Counted from the stretch's first letter, positions 9,176 to 18,917 are shown. The stretch: DNA of 64,000 nt from Methylobacterium oryzae (GCF_021398735.1 NZ_CP090349.1:4979001-5043000), one strand, 5' to 3'. The notes: generated by a model not told the origin, from the sequence alone. Program-made: numbers and translations.

Positions 9176-9249
9176 TGGGGGATAGTTTAACGGTAGAACG
9201 GTGGACTCTGACTCCTCTAGTCCTGGTTCGAATCCAGGTCCCCCAGCCA
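9176..9249 (+). tRNA. tRNA-Gln (anticodon CTG)
   Basis: Acceptor TGGGGGA/TCCCCCA, D-arm GTTT/GAAC, anticodon loop CTCTGAC with anticodon CTG, T-arm CCTGG/CCAGG around TTCGAAT, discriminator G and encoded CCA. The anticodon stem GTGGA/TCCTC has a T-T mismatch at positions 28-42, unusual for a functional tRNA. Followed at once by an intrinsic terminator. Confidence 0.95.
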
Positions 9250-9258
9250 CCGCGCCGG

Positions 9259-9290
9259 CCCGCCCGATCTCCGATCCGGCGGGTTTTTTC
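9259..9290 (+). terminator. Intrinsic terminator of tRNA-Gln
   Basis: Inverted repeat CCCGCC / GGCGGG with a 13-base loop, followed by TTTTTTC. Classic rho-independent terminator ten bases after the tRNA 3' end. Confidence 0.9.
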
Positions 9291-9402
9291 TTGCCCGGAG
9301 CCCGGCGCATCCTCCTCTGATCCTCAGCGAGGTGTGGGTCTGGCACGGACCGAACAGCGGTCGGCCGTTGACGCGCCGCGGCGCGGCCGCCTAGATCGGT
9401 CC

Positions 9403-9762
9403 ATGCGCCGGTGCCAGCCTCTCACGGTTCGAGGGCGCGCGATCATCGGCTTGGTCGCGCTCTACGCGCTGCTGCTCCAAGCCTTCCTCGGCTTCGCCAC
9501 CCCGGCACAGGCCTGGGTCGATTCGGACGCGGCGATCTGCGCCGGTCACGCCTCGGGCGACCCCGCCGGCCCGGTGGCGCACGCTCATCCGTGCTGCACG
9601 CTCGTGCAGGCCGGCGCGCTGGTCCTGCCGACCGTCGACCCGACCGCGACCGGCTGGCCCGTCGCCGCCGAGACGCGCCGCGCGTGGCGCCCCGAATCCG
9701 AGATCCCGACGACCGGCCCGCCGGCCTCGACGGGCACCGCGCGAGGTCCACCCAAGGCCTGA
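9403..9762 (+). CDS. Small secreted His/Cys protein of metal-uptake locus (DUF2946-like)
   Basis: A 119-residue protein with an N-terminal hydrophobic segment (residues 12-35, AIIGLVALYALLLQAF then FATPAQA), a signal peptide or anchor. The exported part has CAGH and HAHPCC, a His/Cys arrangement that could bind a metal, and a Pro-rich end. Proteins of this shape (DUF2946-like) are often encoded beside PepSY and TonB-receptor genes. It is the first gene of a four-gene block, 39 bases before the PepSY gene. The start at 9403 places the signal segment near the N-terminus. Function is inferred from context only. Confidence 0.65.
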   Translation: MRRCQPLTVRGRAIIGLVALYALLLQAFLGFATPAQAWVDSDAAICAGHASGDPAGPVAHAHPCCTLVQAGALVLPTVDPTATGWPVAAETRRAWRPESEIPTTGPPASTGTARGPPKA

Positions 9763-9801
9763 CGATCCCGCTCCCGATCGTTCAGGCCCGGACCTCCCAT
9801 C

Positions 9802-11178
9802 ATGTCGATTGTTCTCCACGGCGACGCCCCCGCGTACGGGGCGGCGGCAACGCGGCGACTGTCCCGCGACGCCGTCTATCGGGCCGTCTGGCGGTGGCAC
9901 TTCTACGCCGGCCTGCTCTGCCTGCCCTTCCTGATCGGCCTCTCGGCCACCGGCGCGCTCTACCTGTTCAAGGACGAGATCAATGGCAGCCTGTTCGCGT
10001 ACCGGACCCGGGTCGCGCCGCAGGCGACGGCGCCGATCGGCCCGGACCGGCTGATCTTCAACGCGCTGCAGGCCGTGCCCGACGGCGCGCCCGTCACCTA
10101 CATCGACCCGGCCGCGCCGGACGCCGCGGCGCGAGTGACGCTCGCTTCCGGCGACCGCCGGATCCACGTCTACCTAAACCCCTATACCGGCGACGTGCTC
10201 GACCGCGTCGACCGTGACCGCGAGCTCATGGCGGTGATCCGCGGACTGCACAGCCTCGCCCTGGTCGGGCCCCTCGCGAACGCCGTCATCGAGATCGTCG
10301 CCGGTTTCGCGATCGTCCTAGTGTTGACCGGCGCGTATCTCTGGTGGCCCCGCGGCCGCGCGGGCGGCGTCGTCACGGTGCGCGGCGGCCCGCGCCGGCG
10401 CGTGTGGTGGCGCGACCTTCACGCCGTCACCGGGTTCGTGGCCGGCGGCGGGCTGCTCTTCCTGGCACTCACGGGCCTGCCCTGGTCGATCTGGTGGGGG
10501 CAGGAACTGCGCGCGTGGTCGAACGCCGCCGGCCTCGGGCAACCGGCCGCGCTCTGGGCGAATCGGCCGGTCTCGACGGTGCCGCTGCGCGACCGGCTGG
10601 AGGATGCCGGGTGGACCCTGCAGGACGCGCCGGTGCCGCGCTCCGTGCCGGCCGCGGCCGCGAGCGTCGGGATCGACGACGCCGTGGCGATCCTTCGACA
10701 TCTGGGGATGCCCCCCGGCTTCGAGCTGGCGCTGCCCGTCGGCGCGGACGGCGTCTACGCCGCCGCGATCTACCCGCGCGACGTCACGCGGCAGCGGGTC
10801 ATCACCCTCGACCAGTATTCCGGCCGGCCGCTGGTGGACGTCCGTTTCACCGATCTCGGACCGGTCGGCCGGGCGATCCAGTACGGGATCGGCATCCACA
10901 AGGGCGAGCACTGGGGCCGCGCGAACCAGATGGCGATGCTGGGCTTCTGCCTCGCCACATTCCTGCTCGCCGTCACCGCCGGGACGATGTGGTGGAAGCG
11001 GCGCCCGGCCGGCGGCCTCGGCGTGCCGCCCTGGCCGGCGGATCGGCGGGTGGCTGCGACCGTGACCGCGATCATCCTCGGGCTCGGGGCGCTCTTCCCG
11101 CTGACCGGGCTCGCCATCGCCGCCATGGTCGGTCTCGACCTCGCCGCGGGCCGACTGCGAAGACGGTGGGCGCGCTGA
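9802..11178 (+). CDS. PepSY-associated transmembrane protein (PiuB-like)
   Basis: A 458-residue inner-membrane protein of the PepSY_TM family. TM1 is at about 33-56 (HFYAGLLCLPFLIGLSATG), followed by a periplasmic PepSY-like region with FKDEI, then further TM segments near 155-180, 203-233, 375-400 and 415-448. Conserved His residues precede TM1 and sit in RDLHAVTGF and IGIHKGEHWG; such His are candidate heme or metal ligands. Members typically lie beside siderophore or heme TonB receptors and are thought to act as ferric reductases in iron release. Here it sits between two DUF2946-like genes, upstream of a TonB receptor. The family is secure; the reaction is inferred. Confidence 0.92.
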   Translation: MSIVLHGDAPAYGAAATRRLSRDAVYRAVWRWHFYAGLLCLPFLIGLSATGALYLFKDEINGSLFAYRTRVAPQATAPIGPDRLIFNALQAVPDGAPVTYIDPAAPDAAARVTLASGDRRIHVYLNPYTGDVLDRVDRDRELMAVIRGLHSLALVGPLANAVIEIVAGFAIVLVLTGAYLWWPRGRAGGVVTVRGGPRRRVWWRDLHAVTGFVAGGGLLFLALTGLPWSIWWGQELRAWSNAAGLGQPAALWANRPVSTVPLRDRLEDAGWTLQDAPVPRSVPAAAASVGIDDAVAILRHLGMPPGFELALPVGADGVYAAAIYPRDVTRQRVITLDQYSGRPLVDVRFTDLGPVGRAIQYGIGIHKGEHWGRANQMAMLGFCLATFLLAVTAGTMWWKRRPAGGLGVPPWPADRRVAATVTAIILGLGALFPLTGLAIAAMVGLDLAAGRLRRRWAR

Positions 11179-11182
11179 GCCG

Positions 11183-11596
11183 GTGCGGGCGGGCGCCGTG
11201 CCCGTGCACACGTCTCCGCGCCTGAGACGCGGGCGCCCGGGCCTCCCGGGCGCGGTGCTGATCGCGCTCGCGCTCTGGATCCAGGCGCTCGCGCCGGCCG
11301 TCGCGCTCCGGATGGCGCAGGCGGATCGGGGCGCGCTGCCCGGCCAGATCCTGTGCGGGCACGCGCCGGATCAGGCCGGTGACACGGCGGTCGGCCCGGG
11401 CGCGCCGGCACCGGGGTCCTGCGCCCTCTGCGGGCTGTGTCGGGCCGGTGCCGTCCCGCCGCTGCTCCCGCACGCGCCCGGCCTCGCGCGCCGCCTGCGC
11501 TGGACGGCGGTGGCGTGGCCGATCCCGCCCCCCGTCCGGACCGCGTCGGTCCCCGCCTTCATCGGCCAGCCCCGCGGGCCGCCCCGCTGTGCCTGA
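11183..11596 (+). CDS. DUF2946-like small membrane/secreted protein
   Basis: A 137-residue protein starting with GTG four bases after the PepSY stop, so probably translationally coupled. A hydrophobic segment (about residues 26-45, GAVLIALALWIQALAPAVAL) is followed by LCGHAP and CALCGLCRAG. The C-x2-C-x2-C cluster is the recognisable DUF2946 feature and a likely metal-binding site. It resembles the protein at 9403-9762 in layout. Position between PepSY and TonB receptor suggests an accessory role in metal or heme handling. Exact function unknown. Confidence 0.75.
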   Translation: MRAGAVPVHTSPRLRRGRPGLPGAVLIALALWIQALAPAVALRMAQADRGALPGQILCGHAPDQAGDTAVGPGAPAPGSCALCGLCRAGAVPPLLPHAPGLARRLRWTAVAWPIPPPVRTASVPAFIGQPRGPPRCA

Positions 11597-11652
11597 TCGC
11601 CCGTCCTCCGGGCGGCGCCGCCGCTCGCCCCATCGATCAGACGAGACCTCCG

Positions 11653-13962
11653 ATGACCTCCGACTCCCCCGTCCTGCGCGGCGGCGCCCTCGCGCTCCTG
11701 CTCGCCGGAAGCCCCCTCCCCGCCCTCGGCCAGACCGCCGTCACCCTCGAGGAACTCTCAGTGGAGGGCGAGGCCGCGCCCGTTGCGGGCCGGCCCGCCG
11801 CGCCGGCCTTCGGCGTGGCGGCGCCGCCGGGCTCGGCGCCCGCGGTGATCGAGCACCCGGTCGGCGAGATCGTCACCGGCATCGGCCGCGATGACACGAT
11901 CGCGAACCGGCCGGCGACCAGCATCGGCTCGGTCCTGGTGAACAGCCCCGGCGTGACCGTGCGGCAGGGGAACGGCGGCCGCGACGTGGTCATCTCGATC
12001 CGCGGCAACAACGCCCGCTCCACCGGCGTGATCAAGAACACCGTCGTCCTGGAGGACGGCTTCATCCTCACCCAGCCGGACGGGGCGGCGCGCTTCGACC
12101 TCACGGACCCCCGCGCCTACGGCCGGATCGACGTGTTCCGCGGGCCGCAATCGCCGCTCTTCGGCAACTACGCCACCGGGGGCACCATCGCGTTCCGGAC
12201 ACGCACCGGGCGGGAGATCGACGGCTACGAGATCGGGGTGGATGCCGGCAGCTTCGGCTACCTCAGCAACTATTTCACCGTCGGCGGCGTCAGCGGCCCG
12301 TTCGAGATCAGTCTGTTCGCCAGCGATGTCCGCGCGAACGGCTACCAAGACCACGCGAGCTACGACACGCAGACCATCAACCTGCTCGCGAGCTACACCC
12401 CGACGCCGGACAATCGCTTCACCCTGAAGGTGATCAACAACACCCTCGACGCCAACCTGCCCGCCCGTGCGTCCCTGGCCCAGTACCGGATCAACCCGTA
12501 CCAGCGCGGCTGCGCCGCGGCCGCGAACGCGGCTCCGGGCTGCACCACCTTCAACCTGTTCCGGAACGGGGCGTTCGGCGCGACCGTGCCGGTGACGGCC
12601 GACGAGGGCAGCTTCGGGCGCAACGACCGCCGGACCATCGTGGCCGTCCGCTGGGAGCACGACCTCGACGCGTTCACCACGTGGCGCACGCAGCTCGGCT
12701 TCGACGAGCGCAACTTCGACCAGCCGTTCTACACGACCGCGTCGCGGGGCTCCTACCCGTCCTGGAACTTCCTGACCGACCTGACCCGGCAGGGCGACGT
12801 GTTCGGCCTGCCGGCGACGGGCTACGTCGCGCTCGCCTACAACACGATCGACAACCACATCACCACCTTCAACCGGGCCCCCTACGTCGGCCCGCGCCTG
12901 GGGGCGCTGATCGGCGATCAGACGGCGGTGCAGTCCAATCTCGGCGGCCGGGCGCGGCTGGAGCTGGGGCTGTTGGACCAGTGGACCGGCATCCTCGGCC
13001 TGAGCGCCGAGACCACGACGATCACCGGGCGCAACGTCGCCTACGCGCACGCGGCGAGCGGCACGACGCGGACGGTGGCGGACGCGAACCGGTCCTTCCT
13101 CAACGTCGCCCCCGAACTGGCCCTGGTCTACCGGCCGGACGCGGCCTGGGCGCTGCGCGGCCGGGTCGCCACCGGCTACACCACGCCGGCCGCCAGCAAC
13201 CTGTTCATCACCCCGGCCGGGCTGCCCGGCAACAACACGCAGCTCCGGACGCAGGAGAACCTCGGCTTCGATCTCGGCGCCGAGTGGAGCCCGGTGACCG
13301 ATCTCCGCCTGAGCGTGACCGGGTTCTACGAGTTCTTCCGCAACGAGCTGGTCTCGCAATCGCCGGGGGCCGGCCTCCTCGCCTACACGTTCAACGCGCC
13401 GGCCTCGGAGCATCGCGGCATCGAGGCCGGCGCCGACTGGGCCTTCGCGCCCGGCTGGCGCGGAACGCTGGCCTACACGTTCGACGACCAGATCTACACC
13501 CGCTACGCCGAGCAGCTCAGCGCCGGCAGCCTGAGCCGGTCCTTCGACCGGGCCGGGAACCGGATCCCCGGGGTTCCGGCCCACCAGATCCTCGCCCGCC
13601 TCGGCTACGACGTGCCGAGCGGCCCGCTCGCGGGTCTCGGCGCCTTCGTGGAGACGGTCGTCCAGGGCGATTTCTACCTCGACAACGCCAACCTGCTGAA
13701 GGCGCCGGGCTACGCGGTGGTCAACGCCAACCTGCACTACGCCACGGAGCTGACGGGCGGCTACGCGAAGCGGCTGAGCCTGTACGTCGAGGTGCGCAAC
13801 CTGTTCGACACGACCTACGTCGCCTCCGCGCAGAACCTCGCCAACAGCATCAGCGGCACGACCGGACTCCAGAACGGCGCCGCCGTGCTGGCGACCACCA
13901 CGGGATCGGTCTTCGCGGGTGCTCCGCGAAACATCGTCGGCGGCATGCGGCTGGCATTTTGA
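11653..13962 (+). CDS. TonB-dependent outer membrane receptor
   Basis: A 769-residue outer-membrane receptor. Residues 1-26 are a signal peptide ending LPALGQ. The TonB box region reads VTLEELSVEG. The plug domain (about 80-190) contains SIGSVLVNSPGVTVRQGNGG, SIRGNNAR and VFRGPQSPLFGNYATGG. The rest is a 22-strand barrel ending MRLAF, a proper C-terminal aromatic residue. It imports a scarce chelate using TonB energy. The neighbours (PepSY, DUF2946) point to iron, heme or copper but the substrate cannot be read from sequence. The start at 11653 gives a clean signal peptide; longer forms back to 11437 do not. No Fur-type box was recognised. Confidence 0.94.
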   Translation: MTSDSPVLRGGALALLLAGSPLPALGQTAVTLEELSVEGEAAPVAGRPAAPAFGVAAPPGSAPAVIEHPVGEIVTGIGRDDTIANRPATSIGSVLVNSPGVTVRQGNGGRDVVISIRGNNARSTGVIKNTVVLEDGFILTQPDGAARFDLTDPRAYGRIDVFRGPQSPLFGNYATGGTIAFRTRTGREIDGYEIGVDAGSFGYLSNYFTVGGVSGPFEISLFASDVRANGYQDHASYDTQTINLLASYTPTPDNRFTLKVINNTLDANLPARASLAQYRINPYQRGCAAAANAAPGCTTFNLFRNGAFGATVPVTADEGSFGRNDRRTIVAVRWEHDLDAFTTWRTQLGFDERNFDQPFYTTASRGSYPSWNFLTDLTRQGDVFGLPATGYVALAYNTIDNHITTFNRAPYVGPRLGALIGDQTAVQSNLGGRARLELGLLDQWTGILGLSAETTTITGRNVAYAHAASGTTRTVADANRSFLNVAPELALVYRPDAAWALRGRVATGYTTPAASNLFITPAGLPGNNTQLRTQENLGFDLGAEWSPVTDLRLSVTGFYEFFRNELVSQSPGAGLLAYTFNAPASEHRGIEAGADWAFAPGWRGTLAYTFDDQIYTRYAEQLSAGSLSRSFDRAGNRIPGVPAHQILARLGYDVPSGPLAGLGAFVETVVQGDFYLDNANLLKAPGYAVVNANLHYATELTGGYAKRLSLYVEVRNLFDTTYVASAQNLANSISGTTGLQNGAAVLATTTGSVFAGAPRNIVGGMRLAF

Positions 13963-14085
13963 TAACCGCGCGGCGGCTCGCGCGTGGTGTCGCAGTCGAG
14001 CGTACACTATGCTTCGGCAGTCGATCGCAGGGCGGGGCCTGAGCGCGCGGCGGGGCCGTGGGCGGGGATGTGGCGCGATGGTCCG

Positions 14086-15063
14086 ATGAGGCGGCGAACC
14101 GTACTCGCTGGGTTGCCCCTGGCGCTCGCCGGGTGGCCGCGCACCGTGCTGGCGCAGGGTCAGGCCCATGTCGCGGCCCTCTGGCCGTTCGCGGAGGGCG
14201 ATCCCGAGGGCCGGGTGCTGGCGGAATCGTTTCATGCCGGCCTGCGCGACCACGGTCATCCCGATCAGCGGGTCGACGATCGCTGGACCGGGGCCGACCG
14301 CGAGCGCACGCGTCTCCTCGCGACCGAACTCGTGGCCGCACAGCCGCAGGTGATCTTCGCCTACCTCAGCGCGCAGCTCACGGCCGTGGCGGCTCTGACG
14401 AAGCAGATCCCGATCGTGTTCGTCGGCGCCTCGAACCCGGTCCGCTTCGGGTACGTGGAGAGTCTCCAGCGCCCGGGCGGCAACATCACCGGCTTCACGC
14501 TCTACGAGGCGCCGCTGGGCGGGAAATGGGTGGCGGCCCTCAAGGAGGCTGTTCCGAGCCTCAGGCACGTCACGCTCCTGTCCAATCCGAGCACCGAGAT
14601 CCGCGGCGAGAACCTCTACGCCGAGCCGTTCCGCGCCACCGCGGCCGCGCTCAGGATCGAGCCGGTGGTGGTGAAGATCGACAAGGCGGCCGAGATCGAG
14701 CCGGTGATCGCCGCGCTCGCGCGGCGGGGCGACGGGGGCCTGATCGTCGCCCCCGGCACGTTCAGCGAGGCCAACGGCGACCACATCGTCGCGCTCACCA
14801 CGAGTCTCCGGGTCCCCGCGGTCTTCGCGATCCGGCGTTTCGCCTATCGGGGCGGCCTGATGTCGTACGGACCGGATCCGGTGGAGACGGTCCGCCGGGC
14901 GGCCGCTTATGTCGGCCGCATCCTGCGCGGCGAGAACCCCGCGACCCTGCCGGTCCAGGCGCCGACGAAGTTCGACTTCATCGTGAATCTCAAGACGGCC
15001 CGCAGCATGGGCGTGACGATCTCGTCGGCGCTCCTCGCCCAGGCGGACGAGATCGTCGAATGA
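14086..15063 (+). CDS. ABC_sub_bind family periplasmic binding protein
   Basis: A 325-residue binding protein of the ABC_sub_bind family (TrpX-like). The N-terminus MRRRTVLAGLPLALAG is a signal peptide with a twin-arginine-like RR, cleaved near LAQG. Family marks are PIVFVGASNPVRFGYV, RPGGNITGFT, VTLLSNPST and AYVGRILRGENPATLPV. No permease or ATPase gene is nearby. Its stop overlaps the start of a histidine kinase gene by four bases (ATGA), so the two are co-translated. The likely role is to capture a ligand and present it to the kinase sensor domain. The ligand is unknown. Paralogous to 18918-19904. Confidence 0.9.
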   Translation: MRRRTVLAGLPLALAGWPRTVLAQGQAHVAALWPFAEGDPEGRVLAESFHAGLRDHGHPDQRVDDRWTGADRERTRLLATELVAAQPQVIFAYLSAQLTAVAALTKQIPIVFVGASNPVRFGYVESLQRPGGNITGFTLYEAPLGGKWVAALKEAVPSLRHVTLLSNPSTEIRGENLYAEPFRATAAALRIEPVVVKIDKAAEIEPVIAALARRGDGGLIVAPGTFSEANGDHIVALTTSLRVPAVFAIRRFAYRGGLMSYGPDPVETVRRAAAYVGRILRGENPATLPVQAPTKFDFIVNLKTARSMGVTISSALLAQADEIVE

Positions 15064-17126
15064 CGGCGCCGCGCCCGACAGCCTCCCCGCCGGCCGCGAC
15101 AGCGCCGCCGCGCTGGTTCCGCCTGCCGCTCGCGGGGAAGTTCGCGGTGGCCTTCGTGGGCCTGGTCAGCCTCGTGCTGCTCATCAACGGCGCCGTCGAC
15201 CTGACGCTAAACTACCAGGACGCCAAGCGGACCGCGATCGAGACGCAGCGCACCAAGGCGCGCGCGGCCGCCGAGCGCGTCGACGCCTTCCTGTCCTCGA
15301 TCGAGGGCCAGATCGGCTGGACGACGCGCGCCGAGTGGCGGCGCGTCTCCCCCGAGCAGCAGCGCTACGACTTCATCCGCCTGCTGCGCCAGGCGCCGGC
15401 CATCACGGAGGTGGCGTACCTCGATCCGGCCGGCAAGGAGCAACTGCGCGTCTCCCGGCTGGAGCCGGACGCCGTCGCCAGCGGCAAGGATTTCTCGACC
15501 TCGCCGCGCTTCACCCAGGCGCTCGCCCAGAAGACGTGGTTCGGCCCGGTCTATTTCCGGCGCGGCTCCGAGCCGTACATGACCGTCTCGGTGGCCCATG
15601 CCGGCCGCGACCCGGGCGTGACCGTCGCGGAAGTCAATCTCAAGCTGATCTGGGACGTCGTCAGCGCGATCAACGTCGGCGAGCACGGCTACGCCTTCGT
15701 GACGACGGCGACCGGTCGCCTGATCGCGCACCCGGACCTCAGTCTCGTCCTGCGCGACACCGACCTCTCCGGCCTGCCCGAGGTCGCGGCGGCCCTGCCC
15801 GGCTCCCGCATGGCGGGTCAGGACTACGAGATCACGACCGGCCTCGACGGCGGCTGGGTGCTGGCGGCCCACGCCACCATCCCGCGGGTCGACTGGATCG
15901 TCTTCGTGCAGGAATCGCTGCGCGACGCCATGGGGCCGGCGCTCGAATCCGTGATCCAGACCACGTCGCTGATGGGTCTCGGCGTCCTGCTGGCGGCGGT
16001 GGCGGGCACCTTCCTGGCGCGGCGCATGGTCGTGCCCATCCGCGAGCTCGAGGACGGGGCGGAGCGGTTCGGCGCGGGCGACCTGTCCGAGCGGATCGTG
16101 ATCCGCACCGGCGACGAGATCGAGACCCTCGCGCACCGGTTCAACACGATGGCGAGCCGGGTCCAGGATTCCTACGAGACGCTCGAGGCCAAGGTCGAGG
16201 AGCGGACCCGCGACCTCAACCGGTCGCTCGACGATCTCCAGCGGGCGCAGAGCCGGCTCGTCCAGTCCGAGAAGCTCGCCTCGCTGGGTCAGCTCACCGC
16301 CGGCATCGCCCACGAGATCAAGAACCCGCTGAACTTCGTCAACAACTTCGCGTCGCTCTCGAACGAGCTGGTGGACGAGCTGCGGGAGGTGCTCGAACCG
16401 ACGACCCTCGACCCGGACACGCGCGCGGAGGTCGAGGAGCTCGCCGGCCTGCTCAAGAGCAATCTCGAGAAGGTCGTCCAGCACGGCAAGCGCGCGGACT
16501 CGATCGTCAAGAACATGCTGCTGCACTCGCGCACCGGGTCCGGCGAGCATCGCCCGGTCGAGGTCAACGCGCTGGTCGAGGAGAGCCTGAATCTTGCCTA
16601 TCACGGGGCCCGTGCGGCGAAACCCGGCTTCAACGTGACCCTCGTGCGCGATTACGATCCGGCGGCCGGCCTCGCCGACCTGTACCCTCAGGAGATCACG
16701 CGGGTCCTGCTGAACCTGATGTCGAACGGATTCTACGCCACCGAGAAGCGGGCCGCCGATGGCGAACCCGGCTATGCGCCCACGCTCTCGGTCGCCACCC
16801 GGGACCGGGGCGACGGCGTCGAGATCCGCGTGCGCGACAACGGCACCGGCATCCCGGACAGCGTCAAGGCCAAGATGTTCGACCCGTTCTTCACCACCAA
16901 GCCGGCCGGCGAGGGAACGGGGCTCGGCCTGTCGCTGAGCCACGACATCCTCGTCAAGCAGCACGGCGGAACGGTTGACGTCGCCACGGAACCGGGTGCC
17001 TTCACGGAATTCATCATCACCCTGCCGCGGCAGAGTGTTACGCCGGACGCGCCGCCTCGGCCACCGACCTTGGCGGCGACCGAGCCGGCGACCGAGGCGG
17101 CGACCGAGACTGAGAGCCAGCCATGA
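15060..17126 (+). CDS. Membrane sensor histidine kinase (dCACHE-HAMP-HisKA)
   Basis: A 688-residue sensor kinase. TM1 is at about 26-48, a large periplasmic double-CACHE-like domain at 50-295, TM2 at 301-322, HAMP at 322-375, a coiled coil (EERTRDLNRSLDDLQRAQ), HisKA with phospho-His 418 in GIAHEIKNPLN, and HATPase_c with NGTGIP and GEGTGLGLSL. It overlaps the binding-protein gene upstream by four bases and the response regulator downstream by four bases. Neighbours suggest that the solute-binding protein feeds its periplasmic domain and the two receivers take its phosphate. The C-terminal 30 residues are a repetitive Ala/Thr/Glu tail. Confidence 0.95.
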   Translation: MTAPRPTASPPAATAPPRWFRLPLAGKFAVAFVGLVSLVLLINGAVDLTLNYQDAKRTAIETQRTKARAAAERVDAFLSSIEGQIGWTTRAEWRRVSPEQQRYDFIRLLRQAPAITEVAYLDPAGKEQLRVSRLEPDAVASGKDFSTSPRFTQALAQKTWFGPVYFRRGSEPYMTVSVAHAGRDPGVTVAEVNLKLIWDVVSAINVGEHGYAFVTTATGRLIAHPDLSLVLRDTDLSGLPEVAAALPGSRMAGQDYEITTGLDGGWVLAAHATIPRVDWIVFVQESLRDAMGPALESVIQTTSLMGLGVLLAAVAGTFLARRMVVPIRELEDGAERFGAGDLSERIVIRTGDEIETLAHRFNTMASRVQDSYETLEAKVEERTRDLNRSLDDLQRAQSRLVQSEKLASLGQLTAGIAHEIKNPLNFVNNFASLSNELVDELREVLEPTTLDPDTRAEVEELAGLLKSNLEKVVQHGKRADSIVKNMLLHSRTGSGEHRPVEVNALVEESLNLAYHGARAAKPGFNVTLVRDYDPAAGLADLYPQEITRVLLNLMSNGFYATEKRAADGEPGYAPTLSVATRDRGDGVEIRVRDNGTGIPDSVKAKMFDPFFTTKPAGEGTGLGLSLSHDILVKQHGGTVDVATEPGAFTEFIITLPRQSVTPDAPPRPPTLAATEPATEAATETESQP

Positions 17127-17521
17127 ACGTCCTGATCCTCGTCGTCGATGACGAACCCGACGTGACAGACCTGTTCCGGCAGCAGTTTCGCCGCGAGCTG
17201 CGCGCCGGACGCTTCGCGATGGCCTTCGCGCACTCGGCCGCGGAGGCCCTGGAGCGGATCAACGGCTCGAACGAGCCGAGCCTGATCCTGATGCTGTCGG
17301 ACATCAACATGCCCGGGATGACCGGCCTCGAATTGCTGCCCCTGGTGCGCGCGGCCCGCCCCGACGTGCCGGTGATCATGATTACGGCCTACGGCGACGC
17401 CGAGACGCGCGAGAAGGTCCGCGCCGCCGGCGCCGTGGGCCTGATCACCAAGCCGATCGACTTCGCCGTTCTGAAGGCCGAGATCGATCGCCGTCTGTCC
17501 GCCTTCGCGGGGACCGAATGA
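17123..17521 (+). CDS. Single-domain response regulator
   Basis: A 132-residue stand-alone receiver. The acidic pocket is DDEP (residues 9-12), phospho-Asp 60 lies in LSDINMPGM, the conserved Thr is in MITAYGD and the Lys in ITKPIDF. It has no output domain, so it acts by protein contact or as a phosphate sink or relay. The ATGA overlaps at both ends (kinase upstream, receiver-cyclase downstream) mean the three genes are translated together. Receiver sequence is close to the receiver half of the next gene, suggesting duplication. Confidence 0.95.
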   Translation: MNVLILVVDDEPDVTDLFRQQFRRELRAGRFAMAFAHSAAEALERINGSNEPSLILMLSDINMPGMTGLELLPLVRAARPDVPVIMITAYGDAETREKVRAAGAVGLITKPIDFAVLKAEIDRRLSAFAGTE

Positions 17522-18783
17522 CGCCCGGTGCGCCGAGCGCCAAGATCCTCGTCGTCGACGACGAGCCGGATCTCGAGGCGCTGATCACCCAGAAGTTCCG
17601 CCGCCAGATCCGGCAGGGCCTCGTCACGTTCCTGTTCGCCCACGACGGGCAGGAGGCGCTGGACCGCCTGGCCGAGAGCCGCGACGTCGATCTGGTCGTC
17701 TCCGACATCAACATGCCGCGGATGGACGGGCTGACCCTGCTCGCCAAGCTGCAGGAGCTGGCCGAGCGCCCCTCGATCATCATCGTCTCGGCCTACGGCG
17801 ACATGGCGAACATCCGCACGGCAATGAACCGGGGCGCCTTCGACTTCCTGACGAAGCCGATCGACTTCGCCGACCTCGAGACGACGATCGAGCGGACGCT
17901 GCGCCACGTCGAGGACCTGCGCGAGGGGCGGCGGCGGCAATCGCTCGCCGAGCGGGCCCACGCCTCCCTGGCCCGGTACTTCTCGCCGAACCTCGCCGAG
18001 CGGCTCGCGGGGGACGCGTCGGGCCTCGAACTCGGCGGCCACCGCCGCGACGTGGCCTCCCTGTTCACCGACATCGCGGGCTTCACCAGCCTGGTGGAGA
18101 GCCTCGACCCGGCGCAGCTCGCCGAGATCCTCAACGGCTATTTCGCCGAGATGACCGACGTGGTCTTCGCCCACGAGGGGACGGTGGCCAAGATCGTCGG
18201 CGACGCCCTGCACGTCCTGTTCGGCGCGCCGGGGGACCAGCCGGACCACGCGGCGCGGGCGGTGGCCTGCGCCCTCGCCCTGGACGAGGCGGCCGAGGGC
18301 TTCCGCAATCGCTGGCGCGAGCGGGGAATCGAGATCGGCGTGACGCGGATCGGCGTTCATGCCGGCCCGGCGATCGTGGGCAATTTCGGCGGCGGCCGCT
18401 ACTTCGACTACACGGCCTACGGCGACACCATCAACACGGCCGCCCGTCTGGAGAACGCCAACAAGGCCTTCGGCACGCGGATCTGCGTCAGCGACGCCGT
18501 CGTGATCCGCGCCGGACAGTTCCGCGGCCGCCCCCTCGGCGACCTCCTCCTGCGCGGCAAGCAGACGGCCCTGCGCGCCTACGAACCCCTGACGGAAGCG
18601 GCCTACGGCGACGCGCTGCTCGCCCAGTACCAGGACGCCTACGCCAAGCTCGATACCGGGGAGGCCGGCGCGCTGGCCGCCTTCGCGGCCCTGGTCGGTC
18701 TGCGCCCCGACGACGGGGTGGCGGCCTTCCACCTGAAGCGGCTGCTGAACGGCGGCAGCGGCAGTCGGGTCGAGGTCCGCTGA
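17518..18783 (+). CDS. Response regulator with class III adenylate cyclase output
   Basis: A 421-residue protein. The receiver (residues 8-125) has DDEP and phospho-Asp 63 in [10 protein letters not shown] linker helix is followed by a class III nucleotidyl cyclase domain (about 175-350). Metal-binding Asp residues are D185 ([11 protein letters not shown]) and D229 ([12 protein letters not shown]), a purine-contacting Lys is in GTVAKIVGD, and the transition-state Asn/Arg are in [10 protein letters not shown]. The residues fit adenylate rather than guanylate cyclase. Phosphorylation by the upstream kinase should control cAMP synthesis in the cytoplasm. The start overlaps the previous stop by four bases. 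Confidence 0.95.
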   Translation: MTPGAPSAKILVVDDEPDLEALITQKFRRQIRQGLVTFLFAHDGQEALDRLAESRDVDLVVSDINMPRMDGLTLLAKLQELAERPSIIIVSAYGDMANIRTAMNRGAFDFLTKPIDFADLETTIERTLRHVEDLREGRRRQSLAERAHASLARYFSPNLAERLAGDASGLELGGHRRDVASLFTDIAGFTSLVESLDPAQLAEILNGYFAEMTDVVFAHEGTVAKIVGDALHVLFGAPGDQPDHAARAVACALALDEAAEGFRNRWRERGIEIGVTRIGVHAGPAIVGNFGGGRYFDYTAYGDTINTAARLENANKAFGTRICVSDAVVIRAGQFRGRPLGDLLLRGKQTALRAYEPLTEAAYGDALLAQYQDAYAKLDTGEAGALAAFAALVGLRPDDGVAAFHLKRLLNGGSGSRVEVR

Positions 18784-18917
18784 GTCGCGCGCGGCTTCCC
18801 CGTCGCCCGCCCCGATAGCCCCGCCTTAAGGCAGCGCCTATTACCGTCCGAGGGCGTGCGATCGGAATCCCTCCCGATCGGCGATGCTCGGAACGGGTTC
18901 GGACGGGAGACCGGCGG

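Noticed and set aside
11758..14784. 1008-codon open frame opposite the TonB receptor and binding-protein genes
   Set aside because: It is the antisense of well-supported genes, low-complexity Arg/Gly/Val-rich, with no family motif. Long antisense frames are expected in high-GC coding DNA.
15207..16964. 585-codon minus-strand frame opposite the dCACHE kinase
   Set aside because: Antisense of a clear kinase with HAMP, HisKA and HATPase motifs; no independent support.
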